Made by a program: the position numbers and the translations under genes. A stretch of DNA of 19,416 bases from an uncultured Clostridiaceae bacterium (GTDB taxonomy: Bacteria > Bacillota > Clostridia > Lachnospirales > Lachnospiraceae): contig CAUCBQ010000016.1 of the NCBI GenBank assembly GCA_958441075.1, forward strand, positions 1-19,416. Direction: 5' to 3'. The first letter of the stretch is position 1, and each line of letters begins with the position of its first letter. Below are positions 1 through 7,625 of this stretch, piece by piece. Below the pieces are notes generated by a model. It ran no database searches and was not told where the DNA came from. It saw only the letters and a list, made by a program, of their open reading frames with translations.

Positions 1-2
1 CT

Positions 3-518
3 ACTGTGTGGCTGGCCAGCCGGGAAGACTGGCTGGAAAGTAATCTCTCTGTCATCGGAAATCGGCCAGGTATGGAAATATGGCTGTATGCATGGGGGAT
101 TTTTGTCAGCAGCTACAGTTTTTTCTATATAAGATATCTGTTTGTGCTGGGACGTTATGAGGAACGGAAGGGAAGGGTGTTTTTGGATGCAGCCTGTTCG
201 CTTCTGGCGGTATCCGTATTTATCCCCTATGATCCGGAGCACGTTCCGGCGGCGTCTGCCTGCCATGTGGCATTTTCCTTTTTGTTTCCCGTTTTTTTAG
301 CTCTGTCCCTGCTTTTCTTTTTAAATGAAAAGATCCGCTCAGATTCCAGAACCTTCCTTCCTCTGCGCCGCCTGCTCGCGGGACTTGCGGCGGCGGCTCT
401 GGCGATCTGGTATGCCTCCGGCTTTATTACAGGCCTTTTGGAGGTGTATGTGACCATTGCCTTTTGTGGATATTTAGGTCTGGTTGAGCGGATCTTGGTG
501 TATAAGACGAGTCCCTGA
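3..518 (+). CDS. Uncharacterised multi-pass membrane protein, 5' end cut off by the window
   Basis: The frame is open to the left edge, so the gene probably starts outside the window. A GTG at position 6 could serve as a start, but no Shine-Dalgarno sequence can be seen before it. The visible part of about 171 residues is hydrophobic, with roughly five membrane-spanning stretches: about 24-44, 60-75, 85-107, 122-142 and 146-163, counted from the GTG. Short basic loops lie between them, such as GRYEERKGR and KIRSDSRTF. I recognise no catalytic motif and cannot name a family. The stop codon lies in the loop of a small hairpin, and the gene converges on the alcohol dehydrogenase with only 12 bases between the two stop codons. 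Integral membrane location is well supported; function is unknown. Confidence 0.6.
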   Translation, partial: TVWLASREDWLESNLSVIGNRPGMEIWLYAWGIFVSSYSFFYIRYLFVLGRYEERKGRVFLDAACSLLAVSVFIPYDPEHVPAASACHVAFSFLFPVFLALSLLFFLNEKIRSDSRTFLPLRRLLAGLAAAALAIWYASGFITGLLEVYVTIAFCGYLGLVERILVYKTSP

Positions 519-527
519 AAACAGGGG
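512..527. terminator. Small hairpin between convergent genes
   Basis: CCCTG and CAGGG form a five-pair stem around an AAAA loop, with a possible extra T-G pair. The hairpin sits exactly where the stop codons of two convergent genes meet, so it could slow polymerase from both sides. Neither side has a proper T-run, so this is a weak candidate. Confidence 0.25.
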
Positions 528-530
528 AGA

Positions 531-1718
531 TTAGAAGGTTACTTCCTCATCGTAGAAGCAGCACTTTAACAGCTGTGCCATCTGCTCCGGGTCAATGGAT
601 CTTGGGTTGGAACCGGTGCAGGCGTCTCCTACTGCCAGCTCAGCTACCTTCGGAAGCTTCTCCATAAATTCAGCTTCATTAATAATTCCGCCTTCATAAT
701 CTCTGATGCAGGCAGGAATATCCAGCTGCTCATTCATTTCACGCAGACGGGCGATCAGAGCGTCTGTAAGCTCCATATCAGTGTTTCCGGACAGGCCGAT
801 GAATTTTGCAATCTTGGCATATCTTTTGGCAGCCTCAGGATTTTTGGAGTTGAATTTGATTACCTTTGGCAGATACATTGCATTTGCGCAGCCATGAACG
901 ATGTGGCCGCCGGAGTATGCAGCGCCTGTCTTGTGAGCCATGGAGTGAACAATTCCCAAAAGAGCATTGGAGAACGCCATTCCGGCCAGACACTGTGCAT
1001 CATGCATCTTTGCACGGGCATCCATATCTCCGTTGTAAGATGGAACAAGGTACTGGTTGATCATCTCAATGGCATGAAGAGCCAGAGGATCTGTATATTC
1101 GCAGTGAAGGGTGGAAACGTATGCCTCAATAGCGTGAGTCATAGCATCCATACCTGTATGGGCAGTCAGCTTCTTTGGCATAGTAGCTGCCAGAGCGGGA
1201 TCTACGATTGCCACATCCGGTGTGATGTTAAAGTCAGCCAGAGGATATTTGATTCCCTTTGCATAATCAGTGATAACGGAGAATGCAGTTACCTCGGTAG
1301 CGGTACCGGAAGTAGAAGAGATGGCGCAGAATTTTGCCTTTGTGCGCAGGGTTGGGAAGCTGAATGGTGTGATCAGATCCTCAAAGCTTGTTTCCGGATA
1401 CTCATAAAAAGCCCACATAGCTTTTGCAGCGTCAATAGGAGAACCGCCGCCTACGGCTACGATCCAGTCCGGCTGGAATTCTTCCATAGCCTTTGCGCCC
1501 TTCATAACCGTTTCTACGGAAGGATCGGGCTCAACGCCTTCAAACAGCTGAACCTCCATGCCTGCTTCCTGTAAGTAGGAAATTACCTTATCCAGAAAAC
1601 CGAAACGCTTCATGGAGCCTCCGCCTACTACAACGATGGCTTTCTTTCCTGTTAATGTCTTTAATGCCTCCAGGGCATCCTTTCCGTGATACAGATCTCT
1701 TGGTAATGTAAACCTCAT
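531..1718 (-). CDS. Iron-containing alcohol dehydrogenase
   Basis: A 395-residue member of the group III (iron-dependent) alcohol dehydrogenase family, which interconverts aldehydes or ketones and alcohols with NAD(P)H in the cytoplasm. The N-terminal half carries the dinucleotide-binding signature GGGSPIDAAK at residues 90-99. The metal site matches the family spacing: D191 and H195 in GMDAMTHAIEAY, H258 in GIVHSMAHKTG, and H275 in HGCANA. Length is typical for the family. The start is well supported by AGGAGG (1727-1732 on the complementary strand) eight bases before the ATG. In a fermenting Clostridia-type anaerobe the likely role is disposal of reducing power as alcohol, but the exact substrate (butanol, ethanol, propanediol or other) cannot be read from the sequence. 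The LysR regulator lies 169 bases upstream on the same strand. A Rex-like site lies in the leader. Confidence 0.93.
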   Translation of the reverse strand: MRFTLPRDLYHGKDALEALKTLTGKKAIVVVGGGSMKRFGFLDKVISYLQEAGMEVQLFEGVEPDPSVETVMKGAKAMEEFQPDWIVAVGGGSPIDAAKAMWAFYEYPETSFEDLITPFSFPTLRTKAKFCAISSTSGTATEVTAFSVITDYAKGIKYPLADFNITPDVAIVDPALAATMPKKLTAHTGMDAMTHAIEAYVSTLHCEYTDPLALHAIEMINQYLVPSYNGDMDARAKMHDAQCLAGMAFSNALLGIVHSMAHKTGAAYSGGHIVHGCANAMYLPKVIKFNSKNPEAAKRYAKIAKFIGLSGNTDMELTDALIARLREMNEQLDIPACIRDYEGGIINEAEFMEKLPKVAELAVGDACTGSNPRSIDPEQMAQLLKCCFYDEEVTF

Positions 1719-1740
1719 GGGTGTAACCTCCTGTGAAAGA

Positions 1741-1758
1741 ATGATATTTATTTAACAA
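1741..1758 (-). promoter_or_regulatory. Possible Rex (redox) operator upstream of the alcohol dehydrogenase
   Basis: On the minus strand this reads TTGTTAA-N4-ATATCAT. The first half matches the known Rex consensus TTGTTAA-N4-TTAACAA perfectly and the second half matches at 4 of 7 positions. It lies 22 bases before the start codon. Rex commonly represses fermentative alcohol dehydrogenases in Firmicutes when NADH is low. The imperfect second half and AT-rich setting keep confidence modest. Confidence 0.35.
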
Positions 1759-1887
1759 ACACAGAATAACACAAAAGAAAGGGTTCGGGTAGATATGAAA
1801 ATGGAATACCGGTATGCCTGAAAGGATATCCCCCGACAGGGTACAGGGCTGGTCCGGGGACCAAAGGAGCCGGAGAAGGAGGCACCA

Positions 1888-2814
1888 TCAGTCGGAAAGC
1901 TGGCTTATGATGCGGTTCAGGCTCTGGATCAGCTCTGTTTCTGCCGGGGTACGGCGGCTGCCCTTTCGGAAGATCAGAAGATCCCTGTGGAGATTGCCGG
2001 GATAGGCGCAGGGGCGTTGGATCAGGCCCTCGGCAGACAGCTCCCTGTAGGGGATGGGAGAGGTCCACATATAGGCTCCGGGCAGACGGCGCAGCAGGGC
2101 AAACTGGCTTCCTCGGTCATAGACGGAGATGGAACGGTTGGAATCTCCGCCGGTGGCTGAGGTCTCCTGGGTTTCAAAGGAAAAGGAGGGGGTGGAAAAA
2201 TCCCCCTGGATGATCTCAAGAGAGCTTGCAAGATCCAGATAGGTCAGGCTGGATTTGTTTGCCAGAGGGTGGTCCGGGGCCATAAGGACGAGAGAGGAAA
2301 ATTCCCACATAAGGCAGGAGTCCAGATTTTCATCCTGAACAAGTTTTTTATAATAGGGCTCATACAAAGCGGGACAGCGCACAATTCCCAGGTCAAAATC
2401 CTTTGAAGCAACCAGGTCAATGACCTGTCTGGAATTGGTTTCCATATAATGGATGTTTACCGGAGAGTCTGTATTGGCTCCGCAGAGAAAATCAGTAAAG
2501 GCACAGGTAATATAGGTGGCTCTGGGGCCGCAGAACTTAAGCTCCAGAGCCTGCTTGCGGTTTCTGGCGCAGAGAGCCTCGATCTGTTCCTCCTGGGCCA
2601 TAATGGTTTTGGCATAACGGAGAAATTCCTCCCCCTTTTTGGTGGGGATCATTCCTCTGCTGGTACGGTCAAAAATATCTTCTCCCAACTCTCTCTCTAA
2701 TTCCCGTATGATTTTGCTCAGATGAGGCTGATTCATATAAAAGTTCTGAGCCGCTTTGGTGATAGAGCCTGTTTTTTCTACTTCTACCGCATACTTTAAA
2801 TAGGAAAGATTCAT
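1888..2814 (-). CDS. LysR-family transcriptional regulator
   Basis: A 308-residue protein of usual LysR length. The N-terminal winged helix-turn-helix spans about residues 1-60, with the typical pattern of GSITKAAQNFYMNQPHLSKIIRELE followed, after a short gap, by a wing ending near FDRTSRGMIPTKKG. A linker helix follows (about 61-90), then a periplasmic-binding-protein-like effector domain (about 90-300). The effector is unknown. The ATG overlaps the stop codon of the vanW-family gene as ATGA (2811-2814), and AGGTGA lies just before it, so the two are probably translationally coupled and co-transcribed. The alcohol dehydrogenase follows on the same strand after 169 bases and could be a target. 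LysR regulators more often control a divergent neighbour, and there is none here. Confidence 0.92.
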   Translation of the reverse strand: MNLSYLKYAVEVEKTGSITKAAQNFYMNQPHLSKIIRELERELGEDIFDRTSRGMIPTKKGEEFLRYAKTIMAQEEQIEALCARNRKQALELKFCGPRATYITCAFTDFLCGANTDSPVNIHYMETNSRQVIDLVASKDFDLGIVRCPALYEPYYKKLVQDENLDSCLMWEFSSLVLMAPDHPLANKSSLTYLDLASSLEIIQGDFSTPSFSFETQETSATGGDSNRSISVYDRGSQFALLRRLPGAYMWTSPIPYRELSAEGLIQRPCAYPGNLHRDLLIFRKGSRRTPAETELIQSLNRIISQLSD

Positions 2815-4460
2815 AAGTCACCTGCCTTATTTTCAGGGGAAGCTGTCGGTTGAAAAGGGGTAATGCTGCCGGTTCCAGGGGTGTATTCGTCAGGCATTCC
2901 GTCCACAGTGGGAGAAACAGCCTGATTTTCCGGGTTTGTCCCGGCCTCATGGGAATCGGTCTGAATTTCAGAGGATGTATCTGCCGGGCCGGAAGGAGGC
3001 ATTTCCTGATCCGCAGCTGCAGCTTCCGGAGAGAGGGTGTTCCTGTATATTACCGCAGCATGTCCCTTGTAGGTTTTGGAGTGGTCCAGAGTTCGTTCAA
3101 TTTCGGCTCCGTCTTTTGATACTACCTTATAGGTATCCCAGCGGCTTCCGGGAACAGCCGCTTTTACTACTTTTTCTGTGCCGGGAGCCAGTGATGGATC
3201 TTCCACATATTCCGGCTCCGGGGGAGGCAGCTCTTCTGCTTTTTCAGAATAGAGATCCCAGGAAAGGCCGTCCTCCAAAACAGGGATACCATAAATGGAT
3301 ACAGTGGCCTTCTGGTCCTTATAGCTGGCCCGGATGCCAATGGGGGCATTGGAGGTATTTATAAAACGGAAATCCGGCTGCTCCCAGCTGATAGCCGCAT
3401 CCTGTCCGGGCGTCACATAATTTGGTTCAAAGGTGTGGGAACGGCGAAAGGTTATTTCCATTCCTGCATTGAATACCACCCGGTACAGCGTACTGGAAAT
3501 CTGGCAGACTCCTCCGCCGATTTCCTGTACTACAGCACCGCTGCTGTATGCGGCTGCCTCCTGATAGCCTTTTTCAGCGGTACGCTGTCCTACGGTCAGA
3601 TTAAAGGAAAATTCTTCTCCGGGCTGAACAATGGCGCCGTTTAGAGCTTTGGCAGCCAGCCGGACATTGGTATTGCGTTTTTGGTTGCTGGTAGTTTCCG
3701 TGGTAAAGGAAGCGATGGTTTTATACTGTTCCTTTGCCATGGCTTTTGTCAGTGCAGGAGAAGCGTCGGAAGCATGGACGGGGATTACTGCATTGAGCCG
3801 GTTTTCCCGAATGGCGGAGAGAATATCTTCAGCCAGTCTGTTTTCATCAATTTCAATACCGGAGCAGCCCTCAGTGAATACGAAGCGTTCGTTCTGCTGA
3901 TCAAAATAATCCAGCCCGCTGTTTTTGGGAGCTGTTTCCCATGTTTGGGCAAGGGCTTCTGCCTGAAGCAAAACCTCTTTTTCCAGTGCCTGATCGATCA
4001 GATCGGCAGCGGTGAGAGTGATCTCTCCGGACTGGGAGGAGATCCAGAGGTCATTAATCCATTCCTTTAGCCGTGGAGATAAAGGGTTTTCCACAGGAAG
4101 CTGCTCATCTCCGTACTCCGCCTTCACAGACCAGGAAAAAAGCCGGTTTAAGGTTTCAAAGCTCTCATTCTGGTTCAGGCCCTCCAGAGAAATGCCGTTA
4201 ACGGTTACGGAAGGCGTCCTCAGAGAGGATGCTGTTTCAGAAAGCGTGGTTTCATGGCGTTTAGCAGCCGTCCTTCCTTTAAAATGGGAAATGGTGACAG
4301 CTGAGACAGCTGCTAAAAAAAGGATTCCTGCTCCGGCAGCAGCCAGAGGAAGAAGGGCTTTGCCTTTTTCCATTCCGGAAATGGGCTTACGCCCTTTTCT
4401 GGGGCCGCGGTAGGAGGAGCGGGAGGCTTTGCTGCGTCTGTGATCGTAGTGGTTTGTCAT
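2811..4460 (-). CDS. VanW-family membrane-anchored cell-wall protein with G5-like domain
   Basis: A 549-residue protein. The basic cytoplasmic N-terminus (residues 1-34, rich in R, K and S) precedes one membrane segment (about 35-57), so the bulk should be outside the membrane. A peptidoglycan-binding-like region (about 110-235) is followed by the VanW domain (about 250-395), with the hallmark GGGVCQISSTLYRVVFNAGM at 315-334. A G5-like segment covers about 413-475, and the tail is rich in P, S, T and E with no sorting motif seen. Such proteins are common in Clostridia. The family name comes from an accessory gene in vancomycin-resistance clusters, but its biochemical role is not established, and nothing here (no ligase or VanXY) suggests a resistance cassette. 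The start has AAAAGGAGT upstream and a strong promoter inside the end of feoB. The gene ends in an ATGA overlap with the LysR gene. Confidence 0.88.
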   Translation of the reverse strand: MTNHYDHRRSKASRSSYRGPRKGRKPISGMEKGKALLPLAAAGAGILFLAAVSAVTISHFKGRTAAKRHETTLSETASSLRTPSVTVNGISLEGLNQNESFETLNRLFSWSVKAEYGDEQLPVENPLSPRLKEWINDLWISSQSGEITLTAADLIDQALEKEVLLQAEALAQTWETAPKNSGLDYFDQQNERFVFTEGCSGIEIDENRLAEDILSAIRENRLNAVIPVHASDASPALTKAMAKEQYKTIASFTTETTSNQKRNTNVRLAAKALNGAIVQPGEEFSFNLTVGQRTAEKGYQEAAAYSSGAVVQEIGGGVCQISSTLYRVVFNAGMEITFRRSHTFEPNYVTPGQDAAISWEQPDFRFINTSNAPIGIRASYKDQKATVSIYGIPVLEDGLSWDLYSEKAEELPPPEPEYVEDPSLAPGTEKVVKAAVPGSRWDTYKVVSKDGAEIERTLDHSKTYKGHAAVIYRNTLSPEAAAADQEMPPSGPADTSSEIQTDSHEAGTNPENQAVSPTVDGMPDEYTPGTGSITPFQPTASPENKAGDL

Positions 4461-4490
4461 TCTATACTCCTTTTGACTCTGGTATCATAT

Positions 4491-4506
4491 TATTCATATG
4501 TGAATA
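4491..4506. promoter_or_regulatory. Perfect inverted repeat at the predicted vanW transcription start
   Basis: TATTCA-TATG-TGAATA is a perfect 6-4-6 dyad placed directly downstream of the predicted -10 box, covering the expected start of transcription. It also fits the loose T-N11-A pattern of LysR-type sites, so autoregulation by the co-transcribed LysR protein is possible. In AT-rich DNA a dyad of this size can arise by chance. Confidence 0.35.
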
Positions 4507-4515
4507 CTGGGAATA

Positions 4516-4544
4516 ATTATATAGGTACCTTACAGGAAAGTCAA
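4516..4544 (-). promoter_or_regulatory. Sigma-A type promoter for vanW-lysR inside the end of feoB
   Basis: On the minus strand TTGACT (4539-4544) and TATAAT (4516-4521) are separated by exactly 17 bases. The -35 box lies within the last codons of feoB and the -10 box lies just after its stop. The predicted start near 4508 gives a leader of about 48 bases before the vanW ATG. Confidence 0.7.
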
Positions 4545-6848
4545 GAGCTGGGAAAAGGCTGTAATTGCCATACACAGCAAGGCTCCGCAGGCTGTGGGGA
4601 GAAGAAAGGCCAGACAGGCCCATTTCAGGCTTCCGGTTTCTTTTTTTATGGTCATCAGGGTGGTGGAGCAGGGCCAGTGGAACAGGAAAAATACCATAGT
4701 GCACAGGGCAGTGACCCAGGTCCAGCCCTGGGAGATAAGGAGGGCATGAAGGTCAGAAAGATTTCCGGGATCAATCAGTGTTCCCTGAGCAGTATAAGCC
4801 ATGATAATTAGGGGAATTACGATTTCATTAGCCGGAAGCCCAAGTATGAAGGCCATAAGGATGACTCCGTCCATTCCCATGAGACGTCCCAGCGGGTCCA
4901 GATATCCGCTCAAATGGGCCAGCAGGCTTAAATTTCCGATGGAAACATTGGCAAGAATCCAGATCACAAGCCCTGCGGGAGCTGCTACGGCGGCGGCGCG
5001 TCCCAGAATAAAGAGGGTACGGTCCAGAATGGAACGCCAGATTACACGCCCGATCTGGGGACAGCGGTAGGGGGGAAGTTCCAGAGTAAAAGAGGAGGGT
5101 ATTCCTTTGAGTACCGTGGCAGACAGTATACGGGACACCAGAAGGGTCGCGGCAACACCTGTAAGGATAAAAAAGGTAAGAATCAGGGCCGGGCGGAAAG
5201 AGGAGTAAGGATTCCCGGAAGCTGCTCCTGCAAAAAACAGAGTGATCAGAGTCACCAGAGCCGGCAGGCGGCCGTTGCAGGGTACGAAGCTGTTGGTAAG
5301 AATGGCAATGAGCCGTTCTCTGGGTGAGTCGATGATCCGGCAGCCGGTCACTCCGGCTGCATTGCAGCCAAATCCCATCGCCATGGTAAGGGCCTGTTTC
5401 CCGCAGGCATTACAGCATTGAAAAGGGCGGTCCAGATTATATGCAATCCTCGGAAGATAACCAAAATCTTCCAGAAGGGTAAAGAGGGGAAAGAAAATAG
5501 CCATAGGAGGGAACATTACAGAGATAACCCAGGCCAGTACCCGATACACCCCAAGAACCAGAATGCCGTGGAGCCACTCAGGAGCATTCGCAGCCGTAAA
5601 AGCGGCTGTAAGAGTTTCCTGAAAGGAGAAAAAGAGGGAGGACAGCATGGCAGAAGGGTAATTGGCGCCTGTGATCGTCAGCCAGAAGATCAGGGCCAGC
5701 AGGCCGATCATAGCAGGATATCCGGCCAGCCGTCCAGTGAGTATCCGGTCCAGAAAAGCATCCTTTTTACTGTAGGATTTTTCCGGGAGAGTGACGGTAC
5801 GTGAAGCAATGGATTCCGCAGCATCTACAATGCCGGATACGATCCGGTCCCTTAAACCATCCTCAAAGATTCCTGCATGATTCAGAAAGGCCCGGGCCTG
5901 ATTGACAGCCTGACACAAATCATCATCCTGAGACAGGTCTTTGTTTAAGAAGATATTCAGAGAGTGCAGAAGTCCGGGATCATTTTCAAGGAGCCTCAAG
6001 GCCAGCCAGCGCGGGGACAGGCGGCTGTTTATTTTTTGTGTAAAGGGAAGAAGCATGGAGACGGCCTCTTCCACAGCGGGATCATAGGAAATGTGGAAAG
6101 GTTCGGTTTCTGACCGTTCTGCTATTTCATCCAGCTGATCCAGAAAACGTTCCAGGGATCTTTTTTTTCGGGCAACAGTCCCCACGGCAGGGACGGAGAG
6201 CTCCTGGCTCAGAGCCTGCAGGTCAATGTGTATGTTCTTTTTTGCCGCTTCGTCCATGAAATTGACGCAGACCATAGAAGGGATTCCTGTTTCCAGAATC
6301 TGCAGGACCAGGTTCAGGTTCCGTTCCAGGCAGGTGGCGTCGCAGACAACCACAACGGCATCGCAGTTTCCAAAACAGATGCCGTCCCGGGCCAGTGCCT
6401 CATCCGCAGAGTGAGCCATAAGGGAATAGGTTCCCGGGAGATCTGCAAGAACATAGCTGTGTTTTTTTGAGGAACAGCTTCCTTTAAAACAGGAAACCGT
6501 CACCCCGGCCCAGTTTCCCGTGTGCTGGGAGCTGCCTGTAAGATTATTAAAAAGCGTACTTTTACCTACATTGGGATTGCCGGCTACAGCCACTGTAAGG
6601 CGATCCTTAGTCTGGTTTCCATCCATCAGGATCTGGCGGCTGTCTTCGCGCCGGATTGCAATGACCGCCCCCCTGATCCGATAGGAAACCGGATCGCCTA
6701 AAGGGCTTACGCCAAGACATTCCACCGGTGTATTTACAGTCAGTCCCAGATCCATAAGCCGCCTGCGCATGGCTCCGGAGACAAGAAGCTCCCTTACCCG
6801 GGCTGTCTGCCCTGGTTTTATATCATTTAAGGAAAGAAAAGGATTCAA
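4530..6848 (-). CDS. feoB: Ferrous iron transporter, FeoA-FeoB fusion
   Basis: A 772-residue membrane transporter for Fe(II) with an attached FeoA-like SH3 domain (about residues 5-75, LNDIKPGQTARV through IAIRRED). The G-domain follows: P-loop GNPNVGKST 90-98, DLPG 136-139, and NFMD 196-199 in place of the usual NxxD. A helical regulatory segment (about 250-360) and a membrane part with two gate-like repeats come next. The pore motif is the clostridial variant GFGCNAAGV (492-500) rather than the classical GxGCNVPA. A cysteine-rich CCNACGK (478-484) precedes it, and later LGLPANEIVIP (669-679) and HWPCSTTL (724-731) occur. Translation appears to start at a TTG, which places FeoA directly at the N-terminus; the nearest Shine-Dalgarno-like GCAGGT is weak. 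The motif variation means another divalent metal cannot be excluded. No convincing Fur box was seen upstream. Confidence 0.92.
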   Translation of the reverse strand: MNPFLSLNDIKPGQTARVRELLVSGAMRRRLMDLGLTVNTPVECLGVSPLGDPVSYRIRGAVIAIRREDSRQILMDGNQTKDRLTVAVAGNPNVGKSTLFNNLTGSSQHTGNWAGVTVSCFKGSCSSKKHSYVLADLPGTYSLMAHSADEALARDGICFGNCDAVVVVCDATCLERNLNLVLQILETGIPSMVCVNFMDEAAKKNIHIDLQALSQELSVPAVGTVARKKRSLERFLDQLDEIAERSETEPFHISYDPAVEEAVSMLLPFTQKINSRLSPRWLALRLLENDPGLLHSLNIFLNKDLSQDDDLCQAVNQARAFLNHAGIFEDGLRDRIVSGIVDAAESIASRTVTLPEKSYSKKDAFLDRILTGRLAGYPAMIGLLALIFWLTITGANYPSAMLSSLFFSFQETLTAAFTAANAPEWLHGILVLGVYRVLAWVISVMFPPMAIFFPLFTLLEDFGYLPRIAYNLDRPFQCCNACGKQALTMAMGFGCNAAGVTGCRIIDSPRERLIAILTNSFVPCNGRLPALVTLITLFFAGAASGNPYSSFRPALILTFFILTGVAATLLVSRILSATVLKGIPSSFTLELPPYRCPQIGRVIWRSILDRTLFILGRAAAVAAPAGLVIWILANVSIGNLSLLAHLSGYLDPLGRLMGMDGVILMAFILGLPANEIVIPLIIMAYTAQGTLIDPGNLSDLHALLISQGWTWVTALCTMVFFLFHWPCSTTLMTIKKETGSLKWACLAFLLPTACGALLCMAITAFSQLLTFL

Positions 6849-6973
6849 AATCCGTATACCTGCCCGTGTTTGTTCTTATTATTAAGGTATGGTGCAGGTG
6901 GGAAAATGTGACTGGAAATAACAGGTGAAGTGGTGTATAATAAAAAGAAAAATGACAACAGGAGAGTTTTGCT
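6849..6973. other. Divergent intergenic region between feoB and the small membrane protein
   Basis: This 125-base region must hold promoters for both divergent genes. A rightward promoter can be picked out, but no clear -35/-10 pair was found for feoB. CTTATTATTAAG (about 6874-6885) is only a near-palindrome and does not match a Fur box. Confidence 0.4.
6913..6941 (+). promoter_or_regulatory. Promoter of the small membrane protein gene
   Basis: A perfect TATAAT (6936-6941) is preceded at 17 bases by a weak -35 box, TGGAAA (6913-6918, 4 of 6 matches to TTGACA). It would start transcription about 25 bases before the ATG at 6974. Confidence 0.5.
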
Positions 6974-7468
6974 ATGGAAGAAAGTTACGTTGAATGGCTG
7001 GTAAAGCGCAAAGATCCTATCTATGCCCTTCCGGTAAAGATTATTATGGTGCTTGTCTGCGCCTTTTCTGTTCTGCTGGCTTTGCAGACTGTAATCGGAG
7101 TGGTGATTATGACCGCAGCGGGTATTGGGACTTATTTCGTCTTTTTGAACCTGAGTGTGGAATTTGAATATCTGTTTGCCGAGGGCGGCCTGCGGATTGA
7201 CCGTATCCTGGGAAAGGCCAGACGGAAAAAGGCATTTGACTGCGAAAAAGATGATGTGCAGCTGATTGCTCCGGCTGATTCCTATATGTTAAAGGACTAT
7301 GCCAAGCAGGGGATGAAGGTGATGGACTGTACATCAGGAAAACAGGGCGCCGGGGTTTATGCGCTGATGTATCAGAAGGGGGCAGATACGGTGAAGGTTC
7401 TTATCGAGCCTAATGAAAAGATGCTTGCAGCCATGCGGCGTACATTCCCCCGTAAATTTGTAATGTAA
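6974..7468 (+). CDS. Small membrane protein of unknown function (DUF6106-like)
   Basis: A 164-residue protein starting MEESYVEWLVKRKDP. Two adjacent hydrophobic stretches (about 19-38 and 40-60) form a membrane hairpin. A mixed, mostly cytoplasmic-looking domain follows (about 65-164), with charged and aromatic segments such as RIDRILGKARRKKAFDC and KVLIEPNEKMLAAMRRTFP. The layout resembles a conserved family of small proteins in Lachnospiraceae that I recall as DUF6106; that assignment is from memory and unverified. The start is supported by AGGAGA eight to nine bases before the ATG. The gene stands alone between divergent feoB and guaB, which has its own promoter. No catalytic residues are evident. 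Confidence 0.75.
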   Translation: MEESYVEWLVKRKDPIYALPVKIIMVLVCAFSVLLALQTVIGVVIMTAAGIGTYFVFLNLSVEFEYLFAEGGLRIDRILGKARRKKAFDCEKDDVQLIAPADSYMLKDYAKQGMKVMDCTSGKQGAGVYALMYQKGADTVKVLIEPNEKMLAAMRRTFPRKFVM

Positions 7469-7510
7469 ATCCGGCCTGCTATTAGAATCACTGATGGAAT
7501 GTTATTAGTA

Positions 7511-7523
7511 AATTCAATGAATT
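7511..7523. repeat. 13-base palindrome upstream of the guaB promoter
   Basis: AATTCA-A-TGAATT is a perfect palindrome 17 bases before the guaB -35 box. It could be an operator or activator site, but its AT-richness makes chance occurrence plausible. Confidence 0.25.
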
Positions 7524-7540
7524 AGAACAGAAAAATAGGT

Positions 7541-7569
7541 TTGACAATCCTGATGAAATTTGCTAGGAT
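7541..7569 (+). promoter_or_regulatory. guaB promoter
   Basis: TTGACA (7541-7546), a 17-base spacer and TAGGAT (7564-7569) form a near-consensus housekeeping promoter. Transcription would start near 7576, giving a leader of about 50 bases, too short for a purine riboswitch. Confidence 0.8.
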
Positions 7570-7625
7570 TAGATACTAATAAGATGCTGAGGGCAGTTTA
7601 TCACACAGAAAGCGAGGAAGTTTCA

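Noticed and set aside
894..1574. Long plus-strand reading frame of 226 codons
   Set aside because: It lies fully antisense to the well-supported alcohol dehydrogenase, has no recognisable domain, and its composition looks like the reverse frame of a coding gene.
1850..1863. TGGTCC/GGACCA inverted repeat after the LysR gene as a terminator
   Set aside because: The stem is short with an almost closed loop, and no T-run follows on the minus strand.
2811..4460. vanW-like gene as evidence of vancomycin resistance
   Set aside because: VanW-domain proteins are widespread in Clostridia, and no D-Ala-D-Lac ligase, VanH, VanX or VanRS-like gene is in the window.
6874..6885. Near-palindrome upstream of feoB as a Fur box
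   Set aside because: It does not match the 7-1-7 Fur pattern and is only a simple AT-rich sequence.
7560..7625. Longer guaB start at a TTG 22 codons upstream
   Set aside because: The added segment overlaps the -10 region of a near-consensus promoter and precedes the expected transcription start; the ATG at 7626 has a ribosome binding site and gives the family's usual N-terminus.
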